15,354 nucleotides of DNA, from assembly GCA_910585355.1 (NCBI GenBank), contig CAJUDN010000063.1, forward strand, positions 1 to 15,354. Reading direction: 5' to 3'. Origin of the DNA: an uncultured Lachnospiraceae bacterium (GTDB lineage: Bacteria > Bacillota_A > Clostridia > Lachnospirales > Lachnospiraceae). The position numbers and the translations under genes were made by a program. Positions 6,905 through 14,522 of the stretch are shown in pieces. A model generated the notes under the pieces. That model was not told the DNA's origin and searched no databases. It worked only from the letters and a program-made list of their open reading frames with translations. The first letter of the stretch is position 1, and every line of letters starts with the position of its first letter.

Positions 6905-7105
6905 CTATATTGTATTCCATACGACAAAAAACTTCTTACCCGTTCCAGAACGGGCGTAAATTTGAAAACTATCCCAATTAAAGACGGAGTAGAGCCGCCT
7001 GTCTGCCGCACACTTGCAATCGGATATAAAGATAAGGACAGTTTACCGATTGCAAGTAAATACTTCATAGAATACTTACAAAAAAACAAAAATATGTTGC
7101 CATAA
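6905..7105 (+). pseudogene. C-terminal remnant of a LysR-family transcriptional regulator
   Basis: From a stop at 6902-6904 the frame runs open to TAA at 7103-7105 without a usable start. From 6956 it reads VNLKTIPIKDGVEPPVCRTL, and later SLPIASKYFIEYLQKNK. This is the pattern of the last 50 or so residues of LysR regulators: a strand of the form v-x-x-I-P-I-x-D, then R-x-L-x-I-x-Y, then L-x-x-A-x-x-F-I-x-Y. The DNA-binding domain and most of the effector domain are missing. It sits in a stretch of other decayed fragments. The family assignment is from motif pattern only. Confidence 0.6.
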
Positions 7106-7121
7106 GGAATTATATCTCTCC

Positions 7122-7150
7122 TTTACAACTGCAGGAAGTTATTGTATGAT
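7122..7150 (+). promoter_or_regulatory. Promoter of the small Lys/Ala-rich protein gene
   Basis: TTTACA (7122-7127) and TATGAT (7145-7150) are separated by 17 bases, each matching the vegetative consensus at five of six positions. They lie 47 bases before the start codon at 7197. Confidence 0.7.
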
Positions 7151-7196
7151 TATTTTATAAGTATCAAAATACATTTCATTCAAAGGAGGGCGCCCA

Positions 7197-7484
7197 ATGC
7201 CAAGAGGAGCAAGAAAGGAAATCATTTATACGGGCAAGGCTTTAAAGCTGCACGAAAAAATCATGAAAATGGAATCTGACTTAAAAGCGGCAAAAGAGGA
7301 ATTAAAAATCGTCTATAAAGAGCAGTTAAAAGCGGAGAAAGCCGCCGCCGTGAAAGAAAAGAGAGCCGCCGCTGCTGCCGCTAAAAAAGCCATGAAAGAG
7401 AATAAGGCCAGACTGTTAAAAGCCATGGAAGAATCAGAAAAATCTGCGGAGGAGATTCTGGCTTTTCTTTCCAGCGAATCCTAA
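7197..7484 (+). CDS. Small Lys/Ala-rich helical (coiled-coil) protein, function unknown
   Basis: A 95-residue soluble protein with no signal peptide or membrane segment. After MPRGARKEIIYTGK the rest is almost uninterrupted charged helix. It is rich in Lys, Ala and Glu, with a strongly basic Ala block around residues 52-70 (KAAAVKEKRAAAAAAKK) and a more acidic C-terminus (EESEKSAEEILAFL). The composition recalls histone-H1-like or other nucleic-acid-contacting helices, but also plain coiled coils, so no function is claimed. The start is well supported: AAAGGAGG lies about 8 bases upstream, and the spacer contains the 8-base palindrome GGGCGCCC. It is monocistronic, with a clear promoter at 7122-7150 and terminator at 7544-7586. 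Confidence 0.85.
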   Translation: MPRGARKEIIYTGKALKLHEKIMKMESDLKAAKEELKIVYKEQLKAEKAAAVKEKRAAAAAAKKAMKENKARLLKAMEESEKSAEEILAFLSSES

Positions 7485-7543
7485 TCACAGAAAAACAATT
7501 ATCGGGTGCAGCATACATCATTGTAACCTTATGAAAACTTATG

Positions 7544-7587
7544 AAAAGACCATCAAACCAGGAGCGGCTGGATCAGATGGTCTTTTT
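7544..7587 (+). terminator. Intrinsic terminator after the Lys/Ala-rich gene
   Basis: AAAAGACCATC (7544-7554) pairs perfectly with GATGGTCTTTT (7576-7586). An inner CCAG/CTGG stem (7558-7561 with 7568-7571) lies inside, and the stem runs into TTTTTATCATTTTT. It lies 60 bases past the stop codon and isolates this gene from the kinase downstream. Confidence 0.88.
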
Positions 7588-7612
7588 ATCATTTTTCATG
7601 TAAAATAATGTC

Positions 7613-7641
7613 TTCAAAAGCGGCTGTGAGAGTGGTATAAT
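7613..7641 (+). promoter_or_regulatory. Promoter of the GHKL kinase gene
   Basis: TTCAAA (7613-7618) and a perfect TATAAT (7636-7641) are separated by 17 bases, with an extended TGG before the -10. The start codon is 20 bases downstream, preceded by GAAGGAG, so the leader is very short. Confidence 0.75.
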
Positions 7642-7661
7642 TTATTCTGAAGGAGAAAATT

Positions 7662-9581
7662 ATGAATAAATTCAGCCGTTTTACTGCTGTGCTTCTGCCA
7701 GCATCTGTTTTATGTCTCATCAGCATATTATTTCTTATCCTGCTTTTTGATACCGGGGATTTCGGCAGCGGAAAGCAGGATACCCGGTTGCAGACTATAA
7801 CCCAGTGGCAGTGGGAGGGAAAAAAATTGTCTCTTCCCGTGTCGCTTCCCTGTACCGTCAGCCGTACTCCCGTAACCCTCACTGCCCAGATTAAGCAACG
7901 GAAAGGGGATTATATCTATCTGAAAACCGTATACGCTCCTCTGCGGGTTTATGCAGACGGAGAACTGATATTTCAGTATGGCCAGGATGGAAGTTTTCCG
8001 GCTTTTTTGTTGGATCCGCCTACAAAAGTGGCATTGTTTCGTCTGCCGGATACGGATGGGGATACAACTCTGACGTTTGAATACCTCTCTCCTTCCCAGA
8101 GGAATCAGATGGCGCTCCATCCCGTGCTCATAGGGAGCCCTGAGGCTATTTTAAAACACCTTTGGTCGGCCATGGGATTTTCTCTTGCTTTTGCCGGCGT
8201 ACTTGTGGTTTTAGGAATTTTTCTGTGGCTTATGGCCTTTGCCGCTGCCCGGTTTGAGAAAAAAGGAATTGCCTTTTTCTGGCTGGGGCTTTTTTCCTTT
8301 TGCACCGGAATCTGGGTTATAGGAGAATGTAACTTCACGGGGCTTCTGTTTGAAAACGCAAATATTCTGTACATCATGGCATTTTGCGGCCTTTTTACCA
8401 TGGCTGTTCCCATGACAAAGTTTTGTCTAATTCTATTCGGAGAACACCAGAGGCGTCTTATGAGTATTCAATGCCTGGTTCTGGAAACGGCTGTCTGTCT
8501 GGCCGTCATTGCTCAGCTTGCGGGAATTGCCTCTCTGTCAAAAACCATGTATCTGTTTCATATTTTGGTTCCTCTGGCCTTTTGTCTGTGCGGTTTTTGC
8601 ATCCTGCGGGAAAGTATAAAATATCATAGTCCTGTAGCCCGGCGGTTTTTTCTCCCTGTGGCAGTCGTGGCACTTTTTTCCCTTCTGGAGGTTGCCAATT
8701 ATTATGTGTTTGAGTGGAATGTACAGAAGTCCTTTTTCTTTCAGATCGGGGTTCTGACCTCTCTTGTTATGGTGTCCGTTCTCTGCGGATATTTTATCCG
8801 GGATACGTTCGCGCTAAAGATGAAAAACCATCAGCTGGCATTTGAAGTCTCGCTTATGGAAAAACAGGTTGAGGCGCAGAAGGACAGGTATCAAATGCTG
8901 ACTGAAATGTCCGCTGCCCTCCAAACACAGCGCCATGACCTAAAACATCATATGGCGGCTATCCGCCAATGGGTGGTCAGAGGGGATGAGGAGAAGGAAA
9001 ATCTTATGGCCTATTTAGATCAGGTGTCTGCAGAGATTCCGGAAGGATTTCTTGGAAATTTGTGCGAAAATGAGGCTGTAAACGCACTGGCCTTTTACTA
9101 TCAGACAGTGGCCCGCAAAGCCGGGATTCCTGTCGTCATTCAGCTGAATATTCCGGCGGATACGGGTCAGGTGCCGGCGAGTGATCTCTGCGTGATTATT
9201 GGAAATTTTCTGGAAAACGGGATTGAAGCATGCAAAATGGCAGACAAACCATTTCTCACATTACGGAGCCGTCAGTTTAACGGGGTTCTTACCATTACCA
9301 TGGACAATAGCTTCCGTTCTGTGTCAAAGACGGCGGAAGGTGTTTTCTGTTCTTCAAAGCCAGGGGGAGGAACAGGACTTATTTCGGTACGGTCTGTGGT
9401 AGAAAAGTACGGAGGAAACTGCAGTTTTGAGGATAAAGACGGCGTGTTTTATTCTTCGGTCTACCTTCCTCTTCTACCCCCCCCCCCAAAAAAAGCTGTT
9501 AGACGGCGCAAGGCAGGTACAGTCCCTGCATACATAAAATGTCATCCGGTTATTCAACAGCGGATAGTCCCTGTCTTCTGA
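7662..9581 (+). CDS. Orphan sensor histidine kinase, 7TMR-like sensor with GHKL ATPase
   Basis: A membrane kinase of the AgrC/HPK10-like type. Residues 8-29 are a first membrane helix. Residues about 31-165 are an extracellular beta-rich sensor with DISM-like features (YIYLKTVYAPLRVYADGELIF). Residues about 168-380 hold several membrane helices, probably seven. Then comes a coiled coil with the phospho-acceptor motif QRHDLKHHM (H425), and a GHKL ATPase with the N-box NFLENGIEAC (515-523) and GGGTGLISVRSVVEKYGG (568-585). The kinase fold is complete at about residue 604. Residues 606-639 (PPPPKKAVRRRKAG...) come from reading through a C11A7 tract into the opposite gene, so they are probably artefactual or slippage-dependent. 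ATG at 7662 follows GAAGGAG. No LytTR regulator is adjacent, so its partner is elsewhere. Confidence 0.88.
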   Translation: MNKFSRFTAVLLPASVLCLISILFLILLFDTGDFGSGKQDTRLQTITQWQWEGKKLSLPVSLPCTVSRTPVTLTAQIKQRKGDYIYLKTVYAPLRVYADGELIFQYGQDGSFPAFLLDPPTKVALFRLPDTDGDTTLTFEYLSPSQRNQMALHPVLIGSPEAILKHLWSAMGFSLAFAGVLVVLGIFLWLMAFAAARFEKKGIAFFWLGLFSFCTGIWVIGECNFTGLLFENANILYIMAFCGLFTMAVPMTKFCLILFGEHQRRLMSIQCLVLETAVCLAVIAQLAGIASLSKTMYLFHILVPLAFCLCGFCILRESIKYHSPVARRFFLPVAVVALFSLLEVANYYVFEWNVQKSFFFQIGVLTSLVMVSVLCGYFIRDTFALKMKNHQLAFEVSLMEKQVEAQKDRYQMLTEMSAALQTQRHDLKHHMAAIRQWVVRGDEEKENLMAYLDQVSAEIPEGFLGNLCENEAVNALAFYYQTVARKAGIPVVIQLNIPADTGQVPASDLCVIIGNFLENGIEACKMADKPFLTLRSRQFNGVLTITMDNSFRSVSKTAEGVFCSSKPGGGTGLISVRSVVEKYGGNCSFEDKDGVFYSSVYLPLLPPPPKKAVRRRKAGTVPAYIKCHPVIQQRIVPVF

Positions 9582-11420
9582 AACCACAATCACATTGGCC
9601 AGCAGAGGAAGCTGCCCTTTTATGCTCTCCAGCTCCTTCCTGTCCTTCACAGCAATCACAATGTGCTCCGGCGGTTTTTCATACAAAAGCTTTGCAAACA
9701 GAAACATGCTGTATCCCATAGGATAATCCCAGGCCAGAGGAGCCATATACGCAATCTGCCTTTCTGCGAGTTCTTTGTACTCCTCTCGCTGGGTTAGCTG
9801 ATACAGCCTTACAGCATTGTATGCCATAACAGAATTTCCACTTGGAACTGCCCCGTCATAAGTTTCCTTGGGATTCATGAAAAGCTCTGCGCTGCCCCGG
9901 TCTGAAAGGTAAAAGCCGCCTGCTTTATCATCGGCAAACCGTCTTACTGCCTCATGGCAGAACTGCTCCGCCTTTTTTAGATACTCCCTGTCTAAGGTAG
10001 AATGATACAACTCCATCAACGCCGCCGTATAAAATGCATAATCGTCCAAAACGCTGTTGTCAGAATGTCTTCCATTGCGCCAGCTTGTGTAAAGCGTGGA
10101 ATTCTCACATAGGTTCCGCTCAATAAACAGCTGCCCATCTACCGCCCTTTCTAAATACCTTTCGTCCCCGGAAACCCTGTAGAGTATTGCCATTGCCCCG
10201 ATCATCATGGAATTCCAGGAGGTTAAAATCTTATCATCCAGATGCAGCGTTGCCCGTTTCTTCCGGTAGCGGTACAACGTTTCAATCTCATCGCCAAAGT
10301 CCTCACCCAAATCATTGCTCTTTAAGCGATTCAGAATATTGACGCCCTCAAAATTCCCGCCTTCTGTAATGTCAAAGGAACGAGAGAAAGCTTTTCCCTG
10401 TTCTTCCCCTAAAACTTCTGTAACCTCAGATAGGGAAAAGGTATAGTACTTCCCCTCCACACCCTGGCTGTCTGCATCCTGAGCGCTGTAAAACCCTCCT
10501 TCTTCTGAGGTTAACTCCCTGCATACGTAGAGGGCCGTCTTCTTGGCCGTATCCAGATACACCTTATTTTGAGTTATGGAATAAGCCGATGCATACGCAA
10601 TTATGAGCAGGGCGTTGTCATACAGCATTTTCTCAAAATGCGGGGCAAGAAAATATCGGTCCGTGGAATATCTTGAGAACCCATATCCGATATGGTCAAA
10701 GATCCCTCCCTTTCGCATCTGTAAAAGGGTTTTCTCCACCATTTCCAGCACAGCCGGATTCTGATTCTGTTTTGCGTACAGCATCAAGAACAGAAAATTA
10801 TGCGGCACAGGAAACTTAGGGGCTGTCCCGAATCCGCCGTATGCACAGTCAAAGCTGTGGGAGAACATTTCCACTGCTTTCCGGAAAAAATCGCCCTTTT
10901 CTGTATCTTTGGCATCCGGTTCCGACTGCAGCATATGGGCAATGACGGAATCCGCCGAACCAAGAAGTTCTTCCCGGCGGCTGCTCCACTTTGCAGCGAT
11001 CCCCTTTAGCAAATCCGAAAATCCAGGCCTGCCGTACTGGGACTCCGCCGGAAAATAAGTGCCCGCCCAAAAAGGCTTCTTCTCCCATGTCATGAAGATA
11101 CTCATGGGCCAGCCGCCGCTTCCGGTAAACGCCTGGCACACCGCCATATATACGCTGTCAATATCCGGACGCTCCTCACGATCTACCTTTATGGAAATAA
11201 AGTATCTGTTGAGAATTTCCGCTATCCTTTCATTTTCAAAGCTTTCGTGAGCCATAACATGGCACCAGTGGCAGGTGCTGTAACCGATACTGAGGAAAAC
11301 CGGCTTCTCCTCTTTCCTTGCTCTCTCAAACGCCTCTGTACACCATGGATACCAGTCTACAGGATTCTCTGCATGCTGTAAGAGATACGGGCTTGTCTCA
11401 TTCTTCAGATGATTGCTCAT
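9474..11420 (-). CDS. Thioredoxin-domain protein of the DUF255 / YyaL (SPATA20-like) family
   Basis: A 648-residue cytoplasmic protein with the usual family architecture. An N-terminal thioredoxin-like domain begins MSNHLKNETSPYLLQHAENP, and SIGYSTCHWCHVMAHESFEN carries the CxxC (C50, C53). A six-hairpin glycosidase-like helical domain follows, with GGFGTAPKFPVPHNF, APHFEKMLYDNALL and DDKILTSWNSMMIGAM. The C-terminus FYVCRDCTCLAPSNS is also typical. The molecular function of the family is not settled. AAGGAAGG lies 6 bases before ATG at 11420. The stop TAG (9474-9476) comes directly after the G11 run (minus strand), so the last four residues (WGGG) depend on exact tract length. The 3' end overlaps the convergent kinase frame by 108 bases. 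Confidence 0.92.
   Translation of the reverse strand: MSNHLKNETSPYLLQHAENPVDWYPWCTEAFERARKEEKPVFLSIGYSTCHWCHVMAHESFENERIAEILNRYFISIKVDREERPDIDSVYMAVCQAFTGSGGWPMSIFMTWEKKPFWAGTYFPAESQYGRPGFSDLLKGIAAKWSSRREELLGSADSVIAHMLQSEPDAKDTEKGDFFRKAVEMFSHSFDCAYGGFGTAPKFPVPHNFLFLMLYAKQNQNPAVLEMVEKTLLQMRKGGIFDHIGYGFSRYSTDRYFLAPHFEKMLYDNALLIIAYASAYSITQNKVYLDTAKKTALYVCRELTSEEGGFYSAQDADSQGVEGKYYTFSLSEVTEVLGEEQGKAFSRSFDITEGGNFEGVNILNRLKSNDLGEDFGDEIETLYRYRKKRATLHLDDKILTSWNSMMIGAMAILYRVSGDERYLERAVDGQLFIERNLCENSTLYTSWRNGRHSDNSVLDDYAFYTAALMELYHSTLDREYLKKAEQFCHEAVRRFADDKAGGFYLSDRGSAELFMNPKETYDGAVPSGNSVMAYNAVRLYQLTQREEYKELAERQIAYMAPLAWDYPMGYSMFLFAKLLYEKPPEHIVIAVKDRKELESIKGQLPLLANVIVVSEDRDYPLLNNRMTFYVCRDCTCLAPSNSFFWGGG
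9477..9494. repeat. C11A7 homopolymer tract shared by two convergent genes
   Basis: Eleven C (9477-9487) followed by seven A (9488-9494) lie inside the last codons of both convergent genes. On the plus strand the present length lets the kinase frame run on to 9581. With ten C the frame ends after a different tail of about 19 residues past the tract, and with twelve C it stops almost at once (KKSC-stop). It is either a slippage-prone site or a base-count error. Confidence 0.9.
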
Positions 11421-11563
11421 GCTATCCTTCCTTGTATTATACGTTTATAGCCAATCAAAACCGACTATCGACGTATTCTTTTTTGATATGGATGCTGGAT
11501 GAATTCTCAGAAGAATCCCTCTCCATTCTCCTATGCCAATAGTATGCTTATAAAGCCCTGATC

Positions 11564-11647
11564 TTATACCAATGCTGCCTTGCGGAAATTCCGGTGAATG
11601 AAATACCCGATGTCTACGCCTTCTGCACGACCCACTTTGCCTATTCC
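11564..11647 (-). pseudogene. Possible decayed acetyltransferase-like fragment
   Basis: In the 220-base gap between the lipoprotein and thioredoxin-domain genes, one minus-strand frame reads GIGKVGRAEGVDIGYFIHRN, then FRKAALV and a stop, with further stops before 11420. The piece VDIGYFIHRNFRKAAL resembles the acetyl-CoA-binding turn of GNAT enzymes (I-G-Y-x-I-x-x-x-x-R-x-x-G), but the usual glycines are absent. It overlaps the lipoprotein stop. This is a weak pattern match and may be chance. Confidence 0.2.
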
Positions 11648-12909
11648 TGTCCATAAATGGTTCCGTTCTCCGCATTGACCATAAGAAGAAGTACTTTTTT
11701 TGCCTCCGCCCTGTTTTGATCTTCATATCCTCTCCTCACCTTTCCATAGAAAGCCCAAACCGGAACCAGTTTCCCTTTTCCCCCGCCAATCTCAAAGGTC
11801 TTGGGATCCCATTCGTCATACTCCAGCCGATAAGCCAGTTTCACATCCGTCACTGTAAGGTACAAATGAGGATTCGTTCCAGGAAGTTCTTCCTCCTGAA
11901 AAGCCTCCGCCCCGGCCCCCCAGTCTGTCTGCAATGTTTTCATACACTGCTCAAACACCTGGCACACAGAGGCGAAAGGCAGTAAAAATTTCGTATGCCC
12001 TGATGTAACCCTGATCTGTTCCCTGCCGATATTTTTTACCGATAACAGCCTTCCATCCTCCCCATACAGAAACTCCACGTATTGAGCCGGCGCCAAAGCC
12101 TCTGACATGGTATATCCCCTCTGGCTGTTGACAAGAGGCATGTCTCCCACCATTCTCCCATAAGAAAGGCGAATTCCATACTCTCCTGATTGATGCCATG
12201 TATAATTCCTGCCGACAGAAAGCGGTCTCCACCTGGCATCCTCAAGGCAAAAGTCCTTCATTCCCATTTTTTCCATGAGAATTTCCGCTCGTTCCTCCAT
12301 ATCCTTCTGAAAACGGAGGCTGTCATCCTCCGGCATGGAAAAGTCAGAAAGATCATTCTCATCGCCCTTTGTGCTCCTTCCATCAGAAATGTCAGGGCAG
12401 GACAGCCACACCATAGGCATATCTCCTGTGCTGCCTTTCGCCAGACTGAGTACGTAAGTCTCATCCTGCGACGTATAAGTTACCGGATTTTCCTGGCTCT
12501 TAAGAGACCACTGGGTGATTCCCGCCTCTTCTTCCAGAACCGCCTTTATTTTCTCCAGTTCCTCATCTGTATACGGGGTATACTGTACCTCCGCCTCAGG
12601 AATCCCATTACCCTCCGGCGCCTCCACATTGACGCTTCCCATAATTGTCATGTCCTCCCTGCGAATATCTAACGTATAGGTTTCTGGCGCCTCTGCCTGT
12701 TCCCTGATGGTCTTTTCGTCTTCCGATCCCTCCTCCGAAATCTCCTGGTATCCACCCTGATTCTCCTGAAACTGCTCTGTCTTTACTGAGACAATGGGAG
12801 TGTCGGTCTGCCTTACGCAGCCCGGCAGGATCCCTGTTATCGCCCCTGCCAGAAGCACAGCCAGGATCTTCTTCCTGCCTTTTGTTTCTACCTTCTGTTT
12901 TCTCCTCAA
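11641..12909 (-). CDS. Lipoprotein of unknown function, TTG start
   Basis: A 422-residue predicted membrane-anchored lipoprotein. A basic N-terminus (RRKQKVETKGRKK) and hydrophobic ILAVLLAGAITGILPG precede C31, a lipobox for signal peptidase II. An acidic, Gln-rich, low-complexity linker (about 35-75) is followed by a folded region without a recognised catalytic motif. The C-terminal pattern LVPVWAFYGK...VLLLMVNAENGTIYGQE resembles the end of PepSY/YycH-like extracellular domains, but this is only a resemblance. The start is TTG at 12907-12909, supported by GGAGGG six bases upstream and by the complete signal sequence; the first internal ATG would lose it. It lies about 90 bases after the hairpin that follows the two-component operon, so it may have its own promoter. 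An accessory role to the kinase is possible but is inference. Confidence 0.75.
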   Translation of the reverse strand: MRRKQKVETKGRKKILAVLLAGAITGILPGCVRQTDTPIVSVKTEQFQENQGGYQEISEEGSEDEKTIREQAEAPETYTLDIRREDMTIMGSVNVEAPEGNGIPEAEVQYTPYTDEELEKIKAVLEEEAGITQWSLKSQENPVTYTSQDETYVLSLAKGSTGDMPMVWLSCPDISDGRSTKGDENDLSDFSMPEDDSLRFQKDMEERAEILMEKMGMKDFCLEDARWRPLSVGRNYTWHQSGEYGIRLSYGRMVGDMPLVNSQRGYTMSEALAPAQYVEFLYGEDGRLLSVKNIGREQIRVTSGHTKFLLPFASVCQVFEQCMKTLQTDWGAGAEAFQEEELPGTNPHLYLTVTDVKLAYRLEYDEWDPKTFEIGGGKGKLVPVWAFYGKVRRGYEDQNRAEAKKVLLLMVNAENGTIYGQE

Positions 12910-13000
12910 GTCAATCCCTCCATCTCTTTTATTTTCCTTATCCTATCATTTCTTCCCTCACAAATCTTTACCGGCCTGTAACCAATTTGTAAAACCTAGC

Positions 13001-13050
13001 GCTCTATCCAGACGGACAGTTCACAACTACGATTACTGTCTGGATGGAGC
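13001..13050 (-). terminator. Terminator-like hairpin after the two-component operon
   Basis: On the minus strand GCTCCATCCAGACAGT pairs with ACTGTCCGTCTGGATAGAGC across a 14-base loop, with a 4-base bulge and one GU-type position. The sequence then continues GCTAGGTTTTAC. It is 63 bases past the kinase stop. The pair of arms is also bracketed by CTAG (12996-12999) and CTAA (13052-13055), so a mobile-element remnant is an alternative reading. Confidence 0.6.
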
Positions 13051-13051
13051 A

Positions 13052-13071
13052 CTAAAGCGTGTCTGAAAATT
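13052..13071 (+). mobile_element. Solo, degenerate end of the AGTGTGTCTGAAAATT element family
   Basis: CTAA (13052-13055) followed by AGCGTGTCTGAAAATT (13056-13071) matches the MITE terminus at 15 of 16 positions and carries a YTAR tetranucleotide at the same place. The inward direction points into the short gap before the kinase stop (13113). No matching inverted end is nearby, so this is a fragment at most about 57 bases long. Confidence 0.6.
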
Positions 13072-13112
13072 GAAAAACATCCTCATCGAAACAGAACGGT
13101 ATTTAATGCGAG

Positions 13113-14522
13113 TTATACCAGAAAACGGATGGTTACCTTGGTTCCCTGGCCCACCTGGCTTTCCATCTCCATCCTGGCACCGTGGTTCCTGACAATTTGC
13201 TGCGCCAGCGCAAGCCCCAGCCCTGTTCCCTGCCTCCTGCGGCTTCTGGACTTGTCCACCATATAAAATGCCTTTGTCACGTGGGGAAGATCCTCAGCCG
13301 GGATTCCGCACCCGTTATCCTGCACATAAATCATATGCCTTCCCGGAACCAGCGTCACCTGGATCTTGCCGGAACCTTTTTCGGCACCCTCCATCGCCTT
13401 TATACTATTGGAAACCAGGTTGCCAAAGAGGCTGACCAAAAGCATGTTGTCTCCCTGCACCGTCATCGTCTCCCCTCCCTGTCCCTCAAGCTCCAGTTCC
13501 TTCACTTCTTTTTCAGGTTCTTCCAACAAGATCCGGAAAACCATTCCCTGCTCCCTTAGCCTTTCCCTGTTTTCCTCATAAACCCACCGGATCACCTCAA
13601 CCAGGTCAACTGGCTTTCTCTCAATCTCTTCATTTTCATAAAATCCAATAAGCTGAAGCAGCTTCCCTGACATTCGGTCAAGCCGCCTTGCACAACGGCA
13701 GATCGCCTCTAAGGACTGTTCCCTCTGCCCGTCGCTAAGCCGCACATGAAGCAGGGAATCCGCATATCCTATAATAACTGTCAAAGGTGTCTTCATTTCA
13801 TGGGCCATGGCTCCCAAGAGAAACTCCAGATCCTCAATCTGCTGCCTGATCTGGTCAGACATACGATTTAAGCTGTCTGATAACTCCTTCAGTTCATCCT
13901 TTGAAGTCAGGACCACTTTCTTGTCATAATCTCCGTCCTTGATCCGTTCTGCCTGATCCTTAAGAGCCTCCAGCGCTTTTAACATATGGCCGATCACAGC
14001 AGCCGCGATCGCCACAGAACATGCAAACACAAAAAGGAACACGCCCAGATACCGTCTGGCCTGCTCCTTTCCTTCTTCCCATGTCGATGTAATATCCTGC
14101 ACAGACATGACTTGGTAATCATCCAGAAACAAAAGTTCCCTCTTCATGATTAAAAGATAGGCCTTTCCCAGCTTTTGGACCACATATTTGTCCCCAAGGG
14201 CATCTGGCGCCGTTATCTCATAATCTGTCATATTCTTTATGCATGTATCCCCTTTCAAAAGGGCATATCCCTCCTGGTAACAACGTGCAAACTGGTATCG
14301 CAGATAAGCGTCCCTGGCAATCTGGTCCATGTTGTCAAAATCTTCCCTGGTTCCCACCTGTGAAAAGGCCCGCTCTGCCAGTTTAAGTTTCTCCATCTCA
14401 ATCTCTGCCAGCTTTTTCACACTGTCATTCATATATTGATTCACCGCAAACGTCCCACAGCATGCACATGCTCCAAAAAGCACGCCCGCCACCAGGCCGA
14501 TGATCTTTGTACGGATCTTCAT
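13113..14522 (-). CDS. HAMP-domain sensor histidine kinase (OmpR-partner type)
   Basis: A 469-residue membrane kinase. Helix 1 is at about 6-28 (IIGLVAGVLFGACACCGTFAV). The extracellular sensor of about 30-156 is not recognised. Helix 2 is at about 158-180 (YLGVFLFVFACSVAIAAAVIGHML). A HAMP domain follows (about 181-232, ALKDQAERIKDGDYDKKV), then HisKA with GAMAHEMKTPLTVIIGY (phospho-acceptor H241) and a HATPase domain with the N-box GNLVSNSIKAM, G1 VQDNGCGIP and G2 RQGTGLGLALAQQIV. All catalytic boxes look intact. Its ATG at 14522 overlaps the TGA of the response-regulator gene (ATGA), so the two are translationally coupled and form a phosphorelay pair. The stimulus cannot be read from the sequence. 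Confidence 0.94.
   Translation of the reverse strand: MKIRTKIIGLVAGVLFGACACCGTFAVNQYMNDSVKKLAEIEMEKLKLAERAFSQVGTREDFDNMDQIARDAYLRYQFARCYQEGYALLKGDTCIKNMTDYEITAPDALGDKYVVQKLGKAYLLIMKRELLFLDDYQVMSVQDITSTWEEGKEQARRYLGVFLFVFACSVAIAAAVIGHMLKALEALKDQAERIKDGDYDKKVVLTSKDELKELSDSLNRMSDQIRQQIEDLEFLLGAMAHEMKTPLTVIIGYADSLLHVRLSDGQREQSLEAICRCARRLDRMSGKLLQLIGFYENEEIERKPVDLVEVIRWVYEENRERLREQGMVFRILLEEPEKEVKELELEGQGGETMTVQGDNMLLVSLFGNLVSNSIKAMEGAEKGSGKIQVTLVPGRHMIYVQDNGCGIPAEDLPHVTKAFYMVDKSRSRRRQGTGLGLALAQQIVRNHGARMEMESQVGQGTKVTIRFLV

Noticed and set aside
11436..11441. TATAAT on the minus strand upstream of the thioredoxin-domain gene.
   Set aside because: It lies 15 bases before the start codon, so transcription would begin within or after the ribosome site. 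No -35 of any quality is at 17 bases.
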